This document shows, piece by piece, positions 42,449-53,842 of a stretch of DNA of 64,000 nucleotides. Source of the DNA: Balamuthia mandrillaris (lineage: Eukaryota > Discosea > Longamoebia > Balamuthiidae). The DNA lies in NCBI GenBank assembly GCA_031835245.1, contig JAVKOQ010000053.1, positions 184,491 through 248,490 of the forward strand, written 5' to 3'. The translations under genes were made by a program, and so were the position numbers. Below the pieces are notes generated by a model, which was not told the DNA's origin, searched no databases, and was given only the letters and a program-made list of their open reading frames with translations. Position 1 is the first letter of the stretch; every line of letters starts with the position of its first letter.

Positions 42449-42900
42449 GTCTCTCTCTCTCTGTCTCTCTCTCTCTCTTTCTCCCTCTCTCCCTCCCTCT
42501 CCCTCTCCCTCTCTCTCCCATGGCTCTTCTTTCTCTAAAATGATTCAACGCGAATCATCAACAAGGGCGTATCTCGCAAGATGAGTTTGTGCTTCTCAAG
42601 TCAAAGCTGATAGATCTCTTCACTGGAACTAACTTGTCGGATTCTTTGGCAACATCCTCTCCCTCCTCTTCCTCCTCTTCCTCTTCATCTCCTTCTCTTC
42701 CCATCGGGGAAAACACCGTGGCAATGGATAAAGAAGACGATAGCGTTGATAGTAACGGTAGAAGCAAGGCACCACACGAAGTGGGATTGGATGCTGCAGC
42801 AATAGCGCTGCCTAGTCTCCTTCATCTGCAGCGGAGTCGTTTGTTGGGTGTTCATCCAAATCGCTTTCTACTGTTACCTTTACTTCCTTCTAGAGAATAA
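39714..42900 (+). CDS. Large coiled-coil/low-complexity protein, unrecognised
   Basis: Two exons (39714-42324 and 42566-42900) give 981 residues. The N-terminal 130 residues have ordered-looking stretches (LLLGPSSLVVIPTANAEQQL, RVLVLPVPNSDHLKW, IKVVSMDGRAMRKVFSKVES). A charged coiled coil lies near residues 175-250, and a second near 540-610 (KKFEEKIESARLRRQKEKEQ, LRQVEEELYELQEQLSTM). A short motif recurs three times: DLFAGLTIRQ, ELFAGLITRQ and SLFTSLALKQ. The rest is polar and poorly conserved in character. The intron holds the (TCTCTG)n/(CT)n array at about 42340-42520. The end, DEFVLLKSKLIDLFTG, is again helical. I do not recognise the family; a scaffold role is the most that can be guessed. 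It starts 103 bp after TSR3 on the same strand. Confidence 0.65.
42342..42520 (+). repeat. (TCTCTG)n / (CT)n array in the intron of the coiled-coil gene
   Basis: About eight TCTCTG units followed by degenerate CTCTGT and CTCCCT repeats. Same unit as the long array at 6789-7034 in an unrelated gene. Confidence 0.9.
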
Positions 42901-42995
42901 CGATAATATAAGAATAACAACAAAAAAGTTGTTTGTTTAGGGAAAATCCGAGTGAACAGGAGGGATGATAAAAGAAAAAAAAAGGACGACGAGAC

Positions 42996-44353
42996 CTACG
43001 CAATGATCCAAGAAGAGTGAGCAAGGCACTCGAAGCCAAGTGAGGCGACCATAGCTTGGGAAGCTTTGTTCTCCGGATGGATGTAACAAAATGGAGTAAG
43101 GGGAAATACCGGCGCTCCATCATCTCGTTTGCGAAGGGTTGCCAACAGTACTGGCGACATCTGTTGCACTCGTTCCTGTTGTTGAGCGAGCAGATCAGCG
43201 GCCACCCACCATAAAACTCTTTGAGCAAGTCCTAGTCTTCTGCAAGAAGGCATCGTATAGGTCATTCCTATTTGAAAGTCCGTTCGTACTAAACTCCAGC
43301 AACATATCGGTCCACTTTCTTGTGCAAGTTGGTTGCTCTCGTTTGTGGATGTTGATGATGAAGGTTGTTGGCGGATGCATCGCGTCGGCCGGTGAATAAC
43401 GCAGTCTCGGATGTTGTCTTTGCTGGTTGCTGATCGATACGTCCATGTTTCGTTGATCAGATCCACATCATTTTCCTCCGTCATTCCTTTTTGCTTCCCA
43501 GGTTAGTTTCTCTTCTCTCCCTTGACGTTCCACCCTCCCATTCAAGGCTCTCTCTCTCTCTCTCTCTCTCGCTCTCTCACTCAAAAACAAAAACAGAGAA
43601 AGAGGCCAACCTTCATAAAAGCCAGAAGGCAAGTCTCGTGGCACCACCTTTTGGAACTCGTCCGTTTTGTGAAGTAGCCAACACTGATAGCGACCCACCA
43701 CTGTGTCTTCTTCTTCGCCTTCTATCGCTGTCTTCTCGTGATGCAAGTCATTTAGTTCTTTGGCTGGTGGTGATGAGGGTGAAGGCAACAGCTTGTGTTT
43801 ATTTTGTCGGAGGTGCTGAAGAAGAGGCTCCACCAGAACGTCATCCACAGCACTGAAGACGAGCCTTGGCTCGCAGGGTCGGCCCGCCTCGTCCAACGTG
43901 AAGGGCAGAGGGTATTCCATGTCGTCCAACAGGCGTCGCATCGCTTCGGCATCGGTGCCAAACGTCGTGAACTTGTGATCTCTGGTGTCATAGCTGATGG
44001 CCGCTTTTGACAACGTTACGCCCGTTAACCAGGGGAGGAAGGGAGAGAACGAAGAGAGGAGCAGAGAGGAGAGAACCTTGAATGGGAGAAGAAACAGGGT
44101 CAGGGTGACGGTAGCACAGCCACCACGTGTGCAGTTGAGTGGCGGTCGGAGCAGCGGAGCAGCGGGTGCGCGTGTCCTGGCCCCAAGGAGCCGCAGCAGC
44201 AGGAGGAGGAGGAGGGTCGCCGTAGAGAACGCTCGCCAGAGGCCACGGAAAAGGAAGGTTGGGCAGCAAGTTGGCGGCGAGGTCCGCTTTGTCCTCTTCC
44301 GACAGCCTCTTCCACGCCCCCCGTGGTGGTGGTACCTCTTGCTTCTTCTCCAT
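42996..44353 (-). CDS. GLYAT-like N-acyltransferase (GNAT fold)
   Basis: Three exons (44353-44077, 44003-43611, 43486-42996) join in phase to 386 residues. The middle and end match the glycine N-acyltransferase family of the GNAT superfamily: AAISYDTRDHKFTTFG, VVPRDLPSGFYEGMTEENDV, LINETWTYRSATSKDNIRDC, IGMTYTMPSCRRLGLAQRVL (acyl-CoA-binding Arg/Gly loop, R-R-L-G-L-A) and FCYIHPENKASQAMVASLGF. Family members conjugate acyl-CoA to amino acids, and the same is likely here, with unknown acceptor. The N-terminal 90 residues are Pro/Ala-rich but begin with a plausible MEKKQEVPP. The start shares a 246-bp divergent promoter with the P4-ATPase gene. The stop lies 95 bp from the convergent coiled-coil gene. 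Confidence 0.85.
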
Positions 44354-44599
44354 CTTGGTTAGGAATTTTTCTTCCAGAGACCGCCTCCTCCTCCTCCTCC
44401 TCTTTACTTTAGTTATAGTTAAAATAATTTGAATAATAAATAATACAAAAAAATTCAAAAAAAAAAAGAAAAGTAAAAAGAAAAGAAAAGAAAAGAAAAT
44501 TATAAATATTTTTGGGGATCGCTTTGCTGCACGTTCAGCACGAAGCAGTATCAGGACAGGGAAATATTTTTTTAAAAAAAGAAGAAGAAGAAGAAAACG

Positions 44600-44951
44600 A
44601 TGGAAAAGCAAAAGGAGAAAGAAGAGGAGAGCGATAAGCCGCCACAACACGCTCCGCCGGCCCCCTCCCAGCCGCTGCACCACCACCACCAAGTCACGGA
44701 TGTCAACCACAAAAAGAAGCACAGACGGACTTCGCTGCAAAGTGGTGGCAAGAAGAAGGGAGAGTGGGGCAGGAAGAAGGACGAGAGGGGAGCAGGCCCA
44801 GGCGGAGGCGGTGGCAATGGCCGGGTGGTCTACGTGAACGACCAACGGCGGAACAGCGGGTTGGGTTATCCCACCAACCGAACGACCACCACCAAGTACA
44901 CCTGGTGGAGCTTTATTTTCCTGAACCTCTACGAACAGTTTCGACGGTTCG

Positions 44952-44989
<38 letters not shown>

Positions 44990-45614
44990 AGTTCTCTTCT
45001 CTCCTCTCTCTCTCTCTCTCTAGTTCTCTCTCTCTCTTCTTCTCTCTTCTCTCTCTTTCTCTCTCTTCTCTCTTCTCTCTTCTCTCTCTTTCTCTCTTCT
45101 CTCTTTCTCTCTTTCTCTCTTCTCTCTTCTCTCTTCTCTCTTCTCTCTTCTCTCTCTCTCTCTCTCTCTCGCAGTGGACGTAACAAAACAACAAAAACAA
45201 CACAGAGTAGCCAACTTTTACTTTTTGATAGTGTGCATCATTGAGCGTACTTTTATGCTTCTGTGCTTTTGTTGTTGTTTTATGTTGTCTTACTTATCTT
45301 CTTTCGTGAACCAACAACGCAAATAGTGGTACCCGACGTCGCACCGTTGACGCCATGGACTAGCATACTGCCGCTTGCCTTTGTCTTGTTTGTCACTGCT
45401 TTGAAAGACGGCATCGATGACTACGTACTTTCTTCTTGTCTCTTTTCTCTGTTTTCTCGAGAATGTATTTTGTTGAGCAGCAAAAGCTGATGCTAAAATG
45501 AGGAAATAGCGACGAAGGAAAGCTGACAAAGAGGTGAATAGCAAGCTCTCCAAAGTAATGGAAAAGGATTTGGTTCGAGACACTATTCACTGGGTAGATC
45601 GCGCCTGCGAGGTA

Positions 45615-45645
<31 letters not shown>

Positions 45646-46318
45646 GTTGATGTTGACGATGAGAAACAACAAATAAAGGCGATAGCGGTGGGCGATGTTA
45701 TTCGCGTGAACGAGGGAGAAGAACTTCCGGCTGACATTGTACTGCTCAAATCAGGCGGTCATGATGAACAATGTTACATTGAGACCTCTAACCTGGATGG
45801 GTCTGCTCCTCTCTAACCTCTTCTCTCTTCACTCCTAATTGGTAAAATATAAAAAACAGTGAAGCAAACAAGAAGATAAAACGAGCAGTACCTTTGACGG
45901 CAAATATGAGCAACGAAGAGCTATACGCTTTGGAAGGGGTGCTGCATTGCGAAGAGCCCAACATCCATCTCGACTCTTTTCACGCAACTTTTAGCCACAA
46001 ACCCATTCCTTCCAGTCATCGCAGCGTTTCTGCGTTGACCTCCGACTTTTCTCTACATAGCTTATCTCAACCTCGCCCTAGTGCTGATGACAGTAACGAT
46101 AGTCTTCAACGAAAAAGACGGCTAAAGATGCAACAGCGTATGTCTAGAACTGTAACACGCCCTACTTCTAGCAGCCGAAGAAGCTCTACTGCCCGTGAGT
46201 TCACCTGTCCATTGAACGCTTCTCACCTGCTGCCTCGTGTATGTTTCCTTTCTCTTTTCTCTACTGTGCTCAGTTCTTTCTTGTCTTCTCCGCTCCTCTC
46301 GCCTCCCCTCTCACTCTT

Positions 46319-46355
<37 letters not shown>

Positions 46356-49300
46356 GTTTGTTCTTCAATCGCACTCTCTTGACAATGGACAAACAAACAG
46401 GGATCCCGGCTGGTAAGCACGCCATACGTGATAGGAGTGGTGGCCTACACCGGAAGAGACACAAAGCTTGTATTGAATCAAAAGAGTGTCCCTTTGAAGT
46501 TCTCCCAAGTGGAGCGAACCATGAACAAGCTACTGTGGGCTCTTATCGTGTTCGTGGTTATACTTTGTGGTATTGGTGGCATTCTTAACGTTTGGTGGGA
46601 GGTTTGTGCTCATTTTTCTTTCCGTTTGCTTTCGTTCTGTGTTATTTCGATGATCTGCTGACCTTCTTATTTGCAGATTGAAGAAGGAATCAAAGCTAAG
46701 TATCTGATGCTTCCACGAAAGGTTCGTTCCACTGTAACCTCAGGATTCAAAGAGGTCATGACATTCTTTGTTTTGTTGAACGTTTTCGTTCCTATTTCGC
46801 TCTACGTAACGCTCGAGTTTGTCAAGTTCTTCCAAAGCCGCATCATCGAGTTCGATCCCGACTTATACTGTCCCCGCAGCAAACAATCCATCATCGTCAA
46901 AACGACTGCTTTGTTGGAGCAACTCGGCCAGATTGACTATGTTTTCACGGATAAAACGGGAACGCTCACTCAAAACAAGCTCAAGTTTAGACGTTGTTGC
47001 ATCGGAAGTCGAATGTTCTATGCTGGTACTGCCCCTAATGTTATTGCTGATGGCACCTCTGCCTCTGTAGCTTCGACAAAAGATAAAGTAGATGAGGAGG
47101 CACACCAACAAACTGTATCCATGAAGGTACATTCTTTTTGGTCTTGTTGCTTCTTGCAGGTGGAACAAGTACTAATACAATTCTCCTCTTTTGCTCCCGA
47201 AGTCGCACGAACTTCCTTTGCAAGAGCATGCCAACGATGAAGAGGTAGTAGAGTTCTTGATCGCGATTGCTCTTTGTAATACAGTCTTTGTAGATAATGT
47301 TGCGAGTATGCGCGACGGCCAAAGTGAAGACGAAAGAGAAGAAGAAAAAGAACTTAGCAGCAGTGATGACGAAAAGCCACAATTCTCCACTTTGCGGGAT
47401 CAAGTGCAATCGTCTTCATCAGTGCCTTGCTTTCAAGCCTCTTCGCCTGATGAAGAAGCTCTTGTCAAGGCTGCTATGCGCTATGGTGTAACACTTGTTT
47501 GCGTACGCAATCTCCTCTTCTTACCTTCAATAATTGCAAACTGACCAACAACAAATGCTGCAGAGAGAGCACAGCATAGTAACGCTCAATGTACAAGGAG
47601 AACAAAGAGATTACGAGGTATTAGCGGAACTGCCCTTTGACAACGATCGAAAACGCATGTCCGTCATTGTGTCCACTCCTGATGGCGACCTCAAGCTATA
47701 CTGCAAAGGAGCCGAAAGCATGGTATTCCCTCGTGTGCGTTCCTCCTCCAAGGAAGATTCCATTTTGTTGCAAGTGTCCAATGCTGTGGATTATTATGCA
47801 TCAATGGGGCTTCGTACTTTAGCAGTGGCCAGCTCCACTTTGCAACGAGACAGTTTCTCTCGATGGTTCGAACGGTATGAGGAGGCGTGCATGGCTATCA
47901 ACGAGAGAGAAGCTAAGATTGCTGCTGTCGCAGAAGATATTGAGCAACAGTTAAGTTTATTGGGGGCTTCTGCGGTGGAAGATAAGTTACAGGAGGGTGT
48001 ACCTCAGACCTTGGAGTCCTTACGTCAGGTGCATACTTTTCTTTATTTGCTGCTGTTTGGAAGGATTACTCACTCGCTCACTCTCTTTTCCACTATGAAG
48101 GCGGGAATTAATATTTGGGTTTTAACTGGAGACAAGCAAGAAACGGCGGTGAACATAGGTTATAGCTCCCAAGTGCTCGACTCTTCCATGAAGTTGCTAT
48201 ATCTCACAAACTGCGTTACGGTGGAGGCTTGTGGAGCTCAATTGAAGCGTCTGCGTTCGTTGGAAGATATAGACGACCAAAGTGATGCACAAACCGGCAC
48301 ATCTGCTTCTGCACAACATTCTAGCGGAGTTTCAAGATTGTTTTCTTCTCTCGTCTCTTGCCGCCGGTACAGAAGGAAGCAAACACAACAAGGGACCAAA
48401 ACTGATACAAACGCACCTCTAGCACTCATTGTGGATGGCACATCACTGAAGCACGCACTTTCCTCTCATAAGGTTAGAAGGCTTCACTACCGCTGATGTT
48501 TCCATCATCATCTCTAATATGTCTGCACACAGCAAACTTTCTTAAGGCTAAGCGAAGCGTGTAAAGCTGTTATATGCTGTCGTGTATCGCCGAAACAAAA
48601 GGTGAGTTCCATTCTCTACTTGCTCTCTCTCTACTTGTCTGCTTCTCACTCTGATTTTACGGTGACATAGGCGAAAGTTGTAGAGCTGATCAAGGGCACC
48701 GGCCACACAACGCTTGCTATTGGGGATGGTGCCAACGATGTATCTATGATACGAGAGGCTCACGTGGGCATTGGAATCGTTGGCAGAGAAGGTTCTCAGG
48801 CGTCTCGTTCTTCGGACTATGCCATTCCTCAGTTTCGGTACGAGCACATTATTTAACCCAACAACAACGCTAAGTCACTTTATTCACCAATTCTGCCTGT
48901 TCCTTACGATCTATACAGGTTCTTGAACAAGTTGTTGCTGGTGCATGGACGGTATGCCTATGTCCGGATAGCCACTTTAGTACAATATTTCTTTTATAAG
49001 TAAGTGACCTGGAGCCTTTTCGTTAGCAACGTTCTCGTTATTTGACAGACCGTTCTTTTTGTCTCATCGTTCATAGAAATGCTGTATTTACGTTACCTCA
49101 GTTCTTCTACTCTTTCTACGATGGATTTTCTGGGCAGGTACCATTTTAAGACTTCTTTTCTTTTCTTTCTTTTTTGCTAAACCCAAGTGATACTAGAAGC
49201 TAACATGAACTATTTGTGGTTTTAGACATTGTTCGATGCTTGGATTATCACCTTATTTAATATGGCCTTCACATCATTTCCAATTATTCTTGTGGGGTTG

Positions 49301-50274
49301 CTCGATAAGGACGTGCCAGAAAAGCTCCTCTTTCGTTATCCACAGCTTTATGCTCGTTCTCAAGGAGGCCGTGCCTTCAACTTTAAGGTCTCACATCTCC
49401 TCACTGTTGATTACGTTAAATGCTAAATCTCTCTCTCCCTCAGACATATTTTTGGTGGAACGTGAGCGCAGTAATACATGCCTCTTTTGCGTTCTTTGTA
49501 ACTATTTACGCGTTGAGCAGCCAAGAGCTCCACCACGGTCACCCGTTCGACCTGATGTGCTTGGGTACTACCATCTCAACAGTAGTTGTGTTGGTGGTAA
49601 CGCTAAAGTTAGCCTTGGAAACAAAGTACCTCATTCCATCTTTTTTTTTTTGGTTTTGTGTTGTTGACAGTAATTGCTCGTTTTCACAACAGCAATTGGA
49701 CATGGATTCACCATTTATTGTATTGGGGAAGCATCATCGTCTACTTTGTATTCCTTCTTGTCTATTCGGTGTTGCCTTTTGCAGCCTTTGGCATGTATTG
49801 GGTGCCATGTATCCTTTTTTCTACATTGTTTTGTGATTCTCTTTGAGAATGCTTTCTTTGGGTTCTTGTTTTTCCTTTACTCCACAACAGATATGCTCTT
49901 ACGGGCGCCAGTATTCTGGATAACAGTTTTGTTGCTGGTGCCGACCGCTCTTCTGTTTGACTTTGCTGCAAAGAGGTATCCTTCTTCTTCCATCCTCTCA
50001 ATATATATATATATATATTTTTTGTCGGAAAGGCCTTTGACTTTTCTCCGTGGCTTAACCAACCTTATTTTCGCAAAGCTTCATGGCGCTGAACTTCCCA
50101 GAAGATTGGCAAAAAGTGAACGAGTACTACCAGCACAGAGGGCAAGGGTCGGCGAAGAAGATCAAGAAAGGTGGCGCCACCTCTCGCCGTCCACGTTCCT
50201 ACAACCGCCTTCCTCATCACGAAGCAGAGCCCTTGTTGAAGGAGGCCAGCATCAACTACGACGCCCTAAGTTAA
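44600..50274 (+). CDS. P4-type ATPase, phospholipid flippase
   Basis: Twenty exons between 44600 and 50274 sum in phase to 1331 residues. Landmarks in order: [92 protein letters not shown] (the PISL motif of P4 pumps), [20 protein letters not shown] (phosphorylated Asp), [72 protein letters not shown] and several C-terminal membrane spans. Family role: flipping aminophospholipids to the cytosolic leaflet, usually with a CDC50 partner. Oddities: DGETNLK reads DGEANKK; a 95-residue Ser-rich insert sits in the actuator region, and a Ser/Arg-rich insert in the nucleotide-binding domain. The last acceptor (before 50079) was chosen to give [12 protein letters not shown]; a nearby alternative would change the tail. 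Confidence 0.95.
44952..45170 (+). repeat. CT-rich microsatellite in the first P4-ATPase intron
   Basis: About 220 bp of CTCTCT with periodic TTCT interruptions, sense-strand pyrimidine, lying between the donor at 44947 and the acceptor before 45206. Confidence 0.9.
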
Positions 50275-50413
50275 AAAAATAGAAAACAAAAAAATGTTAA
50301 GATCACATGTGATCTTTGAACTGATCGACCACTCAGTTTTCAGAAAACATATTAAATTAAACACCATGTCGACGTGTAAAGATCTTTATGGCCGCAAAAG
50401 CAAAAAAGAAAAG

Positions 50414-50932
50414 ATGAAGCCGTCGGCCATTTCCTTGGTGCTTCTCCTTCTGGTTGTGTTGGTGTGGAACAAGGACGACGTGGGCGTCGCCAACGGTCAA
50501 CAGCCCCCTCTCCCTTTCGCTTTGCCGGTGGTCATCAACACTTGGCCTTTCACCAACGCTACGCAAAAGGCTTGGGAGGTCATCTGGGCAGAAAAGGGTA
50601 CTAGCCTTGACGCCGTCGTTGCAGGTGTCTCTTTTCTCGCCCATCCATTTGCGGCCCTTTCAATGTTGGCTCTTACTTGTACTATTCCAAAGGTTGCACT
50701 GTATGCGAACAGGAACAGTGCGATGGCACAGTTGGCTTTGGCGGTTCGCCCGATGAGAGTGGCGAAACAACGCTAGATGCGATGGTCATGGATGGGCCAA
50801 GCCATGATGTCGGTTCGGTTGGCTGCCTTAAACGGATAAAGTCGGCCATCGCTGTTGCCCGTTCGGTGATGGAACATACCGAAGAAACCCTCCTAGTTGG
50901 AGAAGACGCCACCAAATTTGCCATCCAGGTAG

Positions 50933-50972
<40 letters not shown>

Positions 50973-51659
50973 CTCCTCTCGTTCATTGGCGCTTCCTTCA
51001 TGCAAACTGATGCGAAGGTGATCTGATCACAGATGGGCTTCAAAGAAGAGAGTCTGACCACCCCAAAGTCCTTCCGCATATGGGAACAGTGGAAGCAGAA
51101 CAACTGCCAACCGAACTACTGGCAGGATGTCTCTCCAGACCCACAATCCAATTGTGGACCGTACCATCCCACCGACAACCTCCAGCACCACAAGAACCAA
51201 GCCTTTGCTAACAAGGCTATCGACATCAACAACCACGACACGATAGGGATGGCCGTTGTGGACAGCCATGGGAATATTGCTGCTGGCACCTCCACCAATG
51301 GTGCCAACCACAAGATAGACGGCCGAGTGGGTGACTCGCCTATCGCTGGAGCCGGTGCCTATGTCGACAACGATGTTGGTGCGGCGGCAGCCACTGGCGA
51401 TGGGGACGTCATGATGAGGTTTCTGCCTTCCTACCAAGCCGTCGAGAACATGAGAAACGGAATGGATCCCACAGCTGCTGCGGAGGACGCTCTCCTTCGC
51501 ATTCACAAAAAGTACCCAAACTACAAGGGTGCCCTCATCGCTGTCAACAAGAAAGGAGTGTTTGGCGCTGCTGCGCATGGTTGGACCTTCCACTACTCTG
51601 TTCGCAATCCAAAGCTGAACAACGTGACGGTGGTCGTGGTTCCTCCTATTGCTGTCTAA
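50414..51659 (+). CDS. AGA: Aspartylglucosaminidase (N4-(GlcNAc)-L-asparaginase)
   Basis: Three exons (50414-50624, 50693-50928, 51033-51659) give 357 residues. A signal peptide begins at the second ATG ([18 protein letters not shown]); an upstream in-frame ATG at 50366 is less suited. The mature enzyme follows: [60 protein letters not shown], and the autoprocessing site [12 protein letters not shown], where the Thr becomes the N-terminal nucleophile of the beta chain. After this come [20 protein letters not shown] and [20 protein letters not shown], which bind substrate. It cleaves the GlcNAc-Asn bond of N-glycoproteins in lysosomes. Pairs of Cys fit the known disulfides. It converges on the gene at 51716 with a 56-bp gap. 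Confidence 0.95.
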
Positions 51660-51715
51660 CTGCTTCAAAGAGAAAGGAAAAACATGAAGGGTAACCAACT
51701 CAGACAAATCCTCTT

Positions 51716-52993
51716 CTAATCTGTATTTTTGTTCTGTAGAGCAATAAGGAACCAGCAAGGACAATAAGAGAAACAATACTCTTCTTTGCAGTCATACTGG
51801 TCTGCCAGTATTAAGTTGCTGCTAGAAGCGGTCGTGGCGGGAGACGTGGAGGAGGAAGGTTTGTTGAATACCAACACAAAGGGACTGTCTCTGGCATGGA
51901 ACGCTCCGCAGCTCTCGCATCGTCTGCCAGCCTTTATCCGCTCCACTAACGGCTCCGGAAGCATCGCACTTAATGGTCGTTTTGGCTCCGTTTCTTCTCC
52001 GCCAGCTTCTTCCTGTTCACCGTTGGTCTGCTTCTCTTTTCCTTCTTGTCGTAGCTGGTCGAAGAAAATACCGCTGCAACAGTCCAGCAAGGGATAAACG
52101 GGACCAATAGAGGGTCCTTCTCCATCGACGTTACCGCTTTTCTCGTTCCTCAGTTGAAGGTAATGCTCCAGAGCTGCCCATAACACCAGGTTCAGTGCTT
52201 CATGCATTCTACTCCTGAAGTACCGCTCGTTCCAAAAGCCAGGTTGCGCTGCAAGTTTCAACTCCTCACTTGTTGCCTCCACGTCCTTTCCGTCTTCCTC
52301 TCCGAACAGCACACTCTGCACCACTTCCCTTCCAAGGAGGGGCATCAAGTCGCAGGTGTCGTTAAGGCCGTCCCCTCCCATTCCCACCACGTCATAAGTA
52401 CGGGGGTATTCAACCAGAGCGTCCACCAAAGCAGTGTATGATACCCAGAAGCGAGCTGAAGCTTCAAAGCCAAATTGTTCGATAGCGTCGTAGAAGGCGC
52501 GACCCATTGCATCTTGTTTGATGTGAGGTACAGCTCCAAAACCGCGTCGACGCTCCTCCGTAGTGTTGCCGTAGTTAAGACTCCAGTTGTCGTAAACGAA
52601 CTGCGCGATGCGCCAGAATAAGTCAGAGTCAAGCCCTTCCTTGCTCCCGACCTCTAGAAGGGGTGGCTGACCCTCTATCAGCGAGGTCTCAAAGCCATAC
52701 TGCAATGTGGACAGCACGTTAGAACCCATCAAAAAAGAACAAAAGAGAGCACGGTAGAGAAAAGAGACCTGAAGTTTTTGTCTCCAGTGTTCGTTGTTGT
52801 ATTCGTCAACGACCCATGAGGAGAACAAGTGTTGTTGCAGCACCTCTCTCAATAACACGCACTTGACGGGAAGGTCCGCTTCTGAAATATGGTCCAGCAC
52901 TGGCGGGAGGCGATATGATGGTGGCCGAGGTAGCGGTTGCGCCCGTGCTCCTACGCGGGTTTTTTTGGCATTGCTCTCGTCCGTTGCGTTCAT
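51716..52993 (-). CDS. Protein with C-terminal Cys-rich (probable zinc) module, unrecognised
   Basis: An open frame of 425 residues starts at ATG 52993. The N-terminus after a polar lead is helical (LPPVLDHISEADLPVKCVLL). The middle is rich in aromatic residues and helices (FWRIAQFVYDNWSLNYGN, YDAIEQFGFEASARFWVSYT, PGFWNERYFRSRMHEALNLV). The end has paired Cys (RRCESCGAFHARDSPFVLVF and later YDCKEEYCFSYCPC), preceded by LPEPLVERIKAG. That arrangement resembles the small zinc-binding tail of some leucine-rich-repeat proteins such as LRRC58, though no LRRs are visible. A 69-bp segment (52700-52768) starts GT, ends AG and has no stop, so it may be an intron of neutral length. Function unknown. 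Confidence 0.65.
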   Translation of the reverse strand: MNATDESNAKKTRVGARAQPLPRPPSYRLPPVLDHISEADLPVKCVLLREVLQQHLFSSWVVDEYNNEHWRQKLQVSFLYRALFCSFLMGSNVLSTLQYGFETSLIEGQPPLLEVGSKEGLDSDLFWRIAQFVYDNWSLNYGNTTEERRRGFGAVPHIKQDAMGRAFYDAIEQFGFEASARFWVSYTALVDALVEYPRTYDVVGMGGDGLNDTCDLMPLLGREVVQSVLFGEEDGKDVEATSEELKLAAQPGFWNERYFRSRMHEALNLVLWAALEHYLQLRNEKSGNVDGEGPSIGPVYPLLDCCSGIFFDQLRQEGKEKQTNGEQEEAGGEETEPKRPLSAMLPEPLVERIKAGRRCESCGAFHARDSPFVLVFNKPSSSTSPATTASSSNLILADQYDCKEEYCFSYCPCWFLIALQNKNTD

Positions 52994-53239
52994 GGTTGGC
53001 GTTACTTCTTCTTCCACGTGGCCGCGTTACATTCGCTTTTGCCGCGGAGAGGGATGCGCCATGTTCTTTGAACGGCACGGTGCAAGGTTTGAGCAGCCTT
53101 CCTGCAACAACGCTGTTCGCTGAATTCCACGAACGAGGAACCAACAGAAAAAAATGAAGTGAAAAAGTTTTACGCTTGGGCTGTACAGAGGGGGGCTTGC
53201 AGAACCAACTCAGAACCGAAAACATAGAGGAACACTAAG

Positions 53240-53842
53240 ATGACGCTTATAGAGGGGCTATTTGAGATCCACGTAACAGTGAAGGGCGGAGAGGGGGTGG
53301 AAAAGTTCAAAGATGTGTGCAAAGAGCTGCGGTTAAAGCCGGTGTTGATCGAGCTGCCCTACGGCCAAACGCAGGAGCAACTGATGACGTCCTCCTGGGC
53401 CAGGGGCAACGAGGAGACCGCAGTGGAGGAGGCGAAAAAGGTGGCCTCAGCTTTGCACTCGCGCGGCTTTCAGGTTGTGAGAGTCAAAGTAGAGGCCACT
53501 GCTTCGAATCGTGGAGTGCCTCAGACGCCCCCGGACGACCCGCAACGCTACTTTGAGTTTCACGTGAAGATGTTGGTGGAGGATGAAGAGCGGTTACGCG
53601 CGTTAGTCGCCCCTCACCATGGCCATCTTTCTCGCAATTCGTTGAAAGGGGAGAAGGACGTCAAGTTCATAACGTTGCGGGTGTATGGCAAAGGCAAGGT
53701 GGCTGCTTTTGCCGACTTGGAGGCTCTACTCTTGTCGTTAAAGGACGAGAAGGTGTTGGCGGTGCACAGGGAGTACGCCGTCTACGACACCAACGTCGAG
53801 CTGGACAGCGGTTGGATCGATCGACTGCGGCAGTCGGCATAA
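53240..53842 (+). CDS. Conserved-looking two-repeat protein, unrecognised
   Basis: A single-exon frame of 200 residues that looks well ordered throughout. Two halves resemble each other: LFEIHVTVKGGEGVEKFKDV and YFEFHVKMLVEDEERLRALV both start a beta strand-helix unit, and each is followed by a second strand (LKPVLIELPYG; DVKFITLRVYG). The join between them is TPPDDPQR. This suggests an internal duplication of a ferredoxin-like fold. I have seen similar bacterial proteins without assigned function, so do not name it. The end is VELDSGWIDRLRQSA. Start context is aagATGa, and the 246 bp upstream form a divergent promoter with the Cys-rich gene. Probably cytosolic. Confidence 0.75.
   Translation: MTLIEGLFEIHVTVKGGEGVEKFKDVCKELRLKPVLIELPYGQTQEQLMTSSWARGNEETAVEEAKKVASALHSRGFQVVRVKVEATASNRGVPQTPPDDPQRYFEFHVKMLVEDEERLRALVAPHHGHLSRNSLKGEKDVKFITLRVYGKGKVAAFADLEALLLSLKDEKVLAVHREYAVYDTNVELDSGWIDRLRQSA

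Noticed and set aside
44929-45214. Arg/Glu-rich frames on the minus strand
   Set aside because: Antisense reading of the CT-rich first intron of the P4-ATPase gene.
47041-47409. Minus-strand frames across the P4-ATPase exons
   Set aside because: Shadow frames opposite strongly conserved catalytic-domain exons.
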